Shown here: positions 4,854 through 5,295 of the stretch, piece by piece
Layout of the letters: each line of letters starts with the position of its first letter
Numbering within the stretch: the stretch's first letter is position 1
Source of the DNA: Desulfobacteraceae bacterium
GTDB lineage: Bacteria; Desulfobacterota; DSM-4660; Desulfatiglandales; Desulfatiglandaceae
Direction of reading: 5' to 3'
NCBI GenBank assembly: GCA_020349865.1
Contig: CP070700.1
Span: forward strand, 4,432,104-4,437,398
DNA length: 5,295 bases
Notes under the pieces: model-generated
Told to the model about the DNA's origin: nothing
The model's database searches: none
What the model saw: only the letters and a program-made list of their open reading frames with translations
Made by a program: the position numbers and the translations under genes

Positions 4854-5202
4854 TTTGTTTTTCTAAGATTGATAGACCGACCAAATAATTTCCACTAAAT
4901 CGTCCTTCATCATCTTTTGTGATATGTTTGATCTCCGTTTTCAGGTGTTCTGGCTGCTCTGATGATTCTAGGCGATAGTATTTCATATTCAATATGTCAC
5001 CAACTTTTAAGTGCTTTAATACTTCAGAACCCTCCTTTACCAAAACACCCATTCCTGAAGGAGATATGTTCCGTATCCTAAACTGGTACACATGTTCTAA
5101 TTCAATTGTTGAAAATTCCACACTGATATATTGATCGACACCGGATCTAGTTTCGGATCTCCTATCCGCTCCCCTGTATATGTCTTTGTTCTTATTATCC
5201 AT
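4825..5202 (-). CDS. PilZ-domain protein (probable c-di-GMP receptor)
   Basis: A single PilZ domain fills almost the whole 125-residue product. The c-di-GMP switch motif RRSETR (RxxxR) lies near residue 15, and the second ligand motif NISPSG (the [D/N]xSxxG box) near residue 45. Hydrophobic strands such as VYQFRIRNIS and GMGVLV follow, and the terminal strand motif is GNYLVGLSIL. Both nucleotide-binding motifs are intact, so binding of c-di-GMP is likely. There is no output domain; such proteins act through a partner, and the downstream bactofilin and methyltransferase are candidates. ATG 5202 is chosen as the start; ATG 5211 and GTG 5220 lie upstream in frame and none has a convincing ribosome binding site. 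The frame also remains open upstream through a probable IS end, so an insertion may have replaced the original leader. Confidence 0.85.
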   Translation of the reverse strand: MDNKNKDIYRGADRRSETRSGVDQYISVEFSTIELEHVYQFRIRNISPSGMGVLVKEGSEVLKHLKVGDILNMKYYRLESSEQPEHLKTEIKHITKDDEGRFSGNYLVGLSILEKQNGNPSEYRC

Positions 5203-5216
5203 GGTTCCCATCTTCT

Positions 5217-5295
5217 TCACAGGGAAAGAGTGAAACTCCCCGCTCTGAAGAGCGGGGCATCCCTTTCTGACCGGTCCCCCGGGGGCATGGGGGTC
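5217..5295 (-). mobile_element. probable right end of an IS200/IS605-type element with the 3' tail of tnpB
   Basis: On the minus strand the frame entering at 5294 is open for 25 codons to TGA 5219-5217 and includes DAPLFRAG encoded by a hairpin. As I recall, TnpB proteins often end in xEAPxFxxG, because the right-end hairpin of IS200/IS605 elements overlaps the gene's 3' end. The hairpin here has arms CCCCGCTC (5238-5245) and GAGCGGGG (5250-5257), loop TGAA, and is followed on the minus strand by AGTTTCAC, like the sequence at many such right ends. The main part of tnpB would lie beyond 5295. A second G/C-rich palindrome, CCCCCGGGGG (5276-5285), and GACCGGTC (5269-5276) sit inside. The omega-RNA would be read leftward across the hairpin, with its guide beginning about 5230. 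The family assignment is from pattern memory only. Confidence 0.5.
5238..5257. repeat. perfect 8-bp GC-rich hairpin with tetraloop
   Basis: CCCCGCTC and GAGCGGGG form a perfect stem around TGAA. It is the strongest inverted repeat at the right edge and is placed 18 bases before the PilZ GTG at 5220. It is best read as the right-end stem of the neighbouring insertion sequence; without a T tract it is not a terminator. Confidence 0.65.

Overview
The window looks like chromosomal DNA from a Gram-negative, environmental bacterium, most likely a deltaproteobacterium in the broad sense (Desulfobacterota or a relative). This assignment is an inference. It rests on a lipoprotein-type signal, strong AAAGGAGG ribosome binding sites, and a mix of a PA2779/PA2778 pair, a stand-alone SCP2 protein, a bactofilin and a PilZ protein. 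No phylogenetic marker gene is present.

Layout. Bases 1-702 are AT-rich and hold no convincing complete gene. A start codon with a good ribosome binding site leaves the left edge on the minus strand. There is a 44-codon open fragment on the minus strand at 163-297, a pair of similar dyads at 422-475, and two RNA-type hairpins at 556-635. The second hairpin, of 15 bp, sits just upstream of the first real gene. That gene (703-1077, +) encodes a small exported protein with a thrombospondin-type-3-like Asp-rich loop. A 157-bp gap containing a 13-codon mini-ORF follows. Next come the PA2779-family membrane protein (1235-1645, +) and the PA2778-family C39-like cysteine peptidase/TPR lipoprotein (about 1833-2768, +), with a hairpin-rich 187-bp interval between them. 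After a 298-bp gap with a dyad, a TTGACA box and an 8-codon mini-ORF comes a small SCP2 sterol-carrier-like protein (3067-3483, +).

The right part is a convergent minus-strand cluster, read from right to left: PilZ-domain protein (about 5202-4825), a possible 38-residue overlapping ORF (4853-4737), bactofilin (4661-4176), and a class I SAM-dependent methyltransferase (4179-3526) whose TTG start overlaps the bactofilin stop. The cluster suggests a c-di-GMP-responsive protein co-expressed with a membrane-associated cytoskeletal scaffold and a modifying enzyme. Immediately upstream of pilZ, the last 80 bases look like the 3' end of an IS200/IS605-type tnpB gene and its right-end hairpin, so an insertion sequence probably abuts the operon.

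The items most worth a second look are the possible protease/substrate relation of the PA2778/PA2779 pair, the tnpB/omega-RNA end reading straight into pilZ, and the small ORFs and structured leaders that fall below normal ORF-calling cut-offs. No tRNA, rRNA or CRISPR array was seen.
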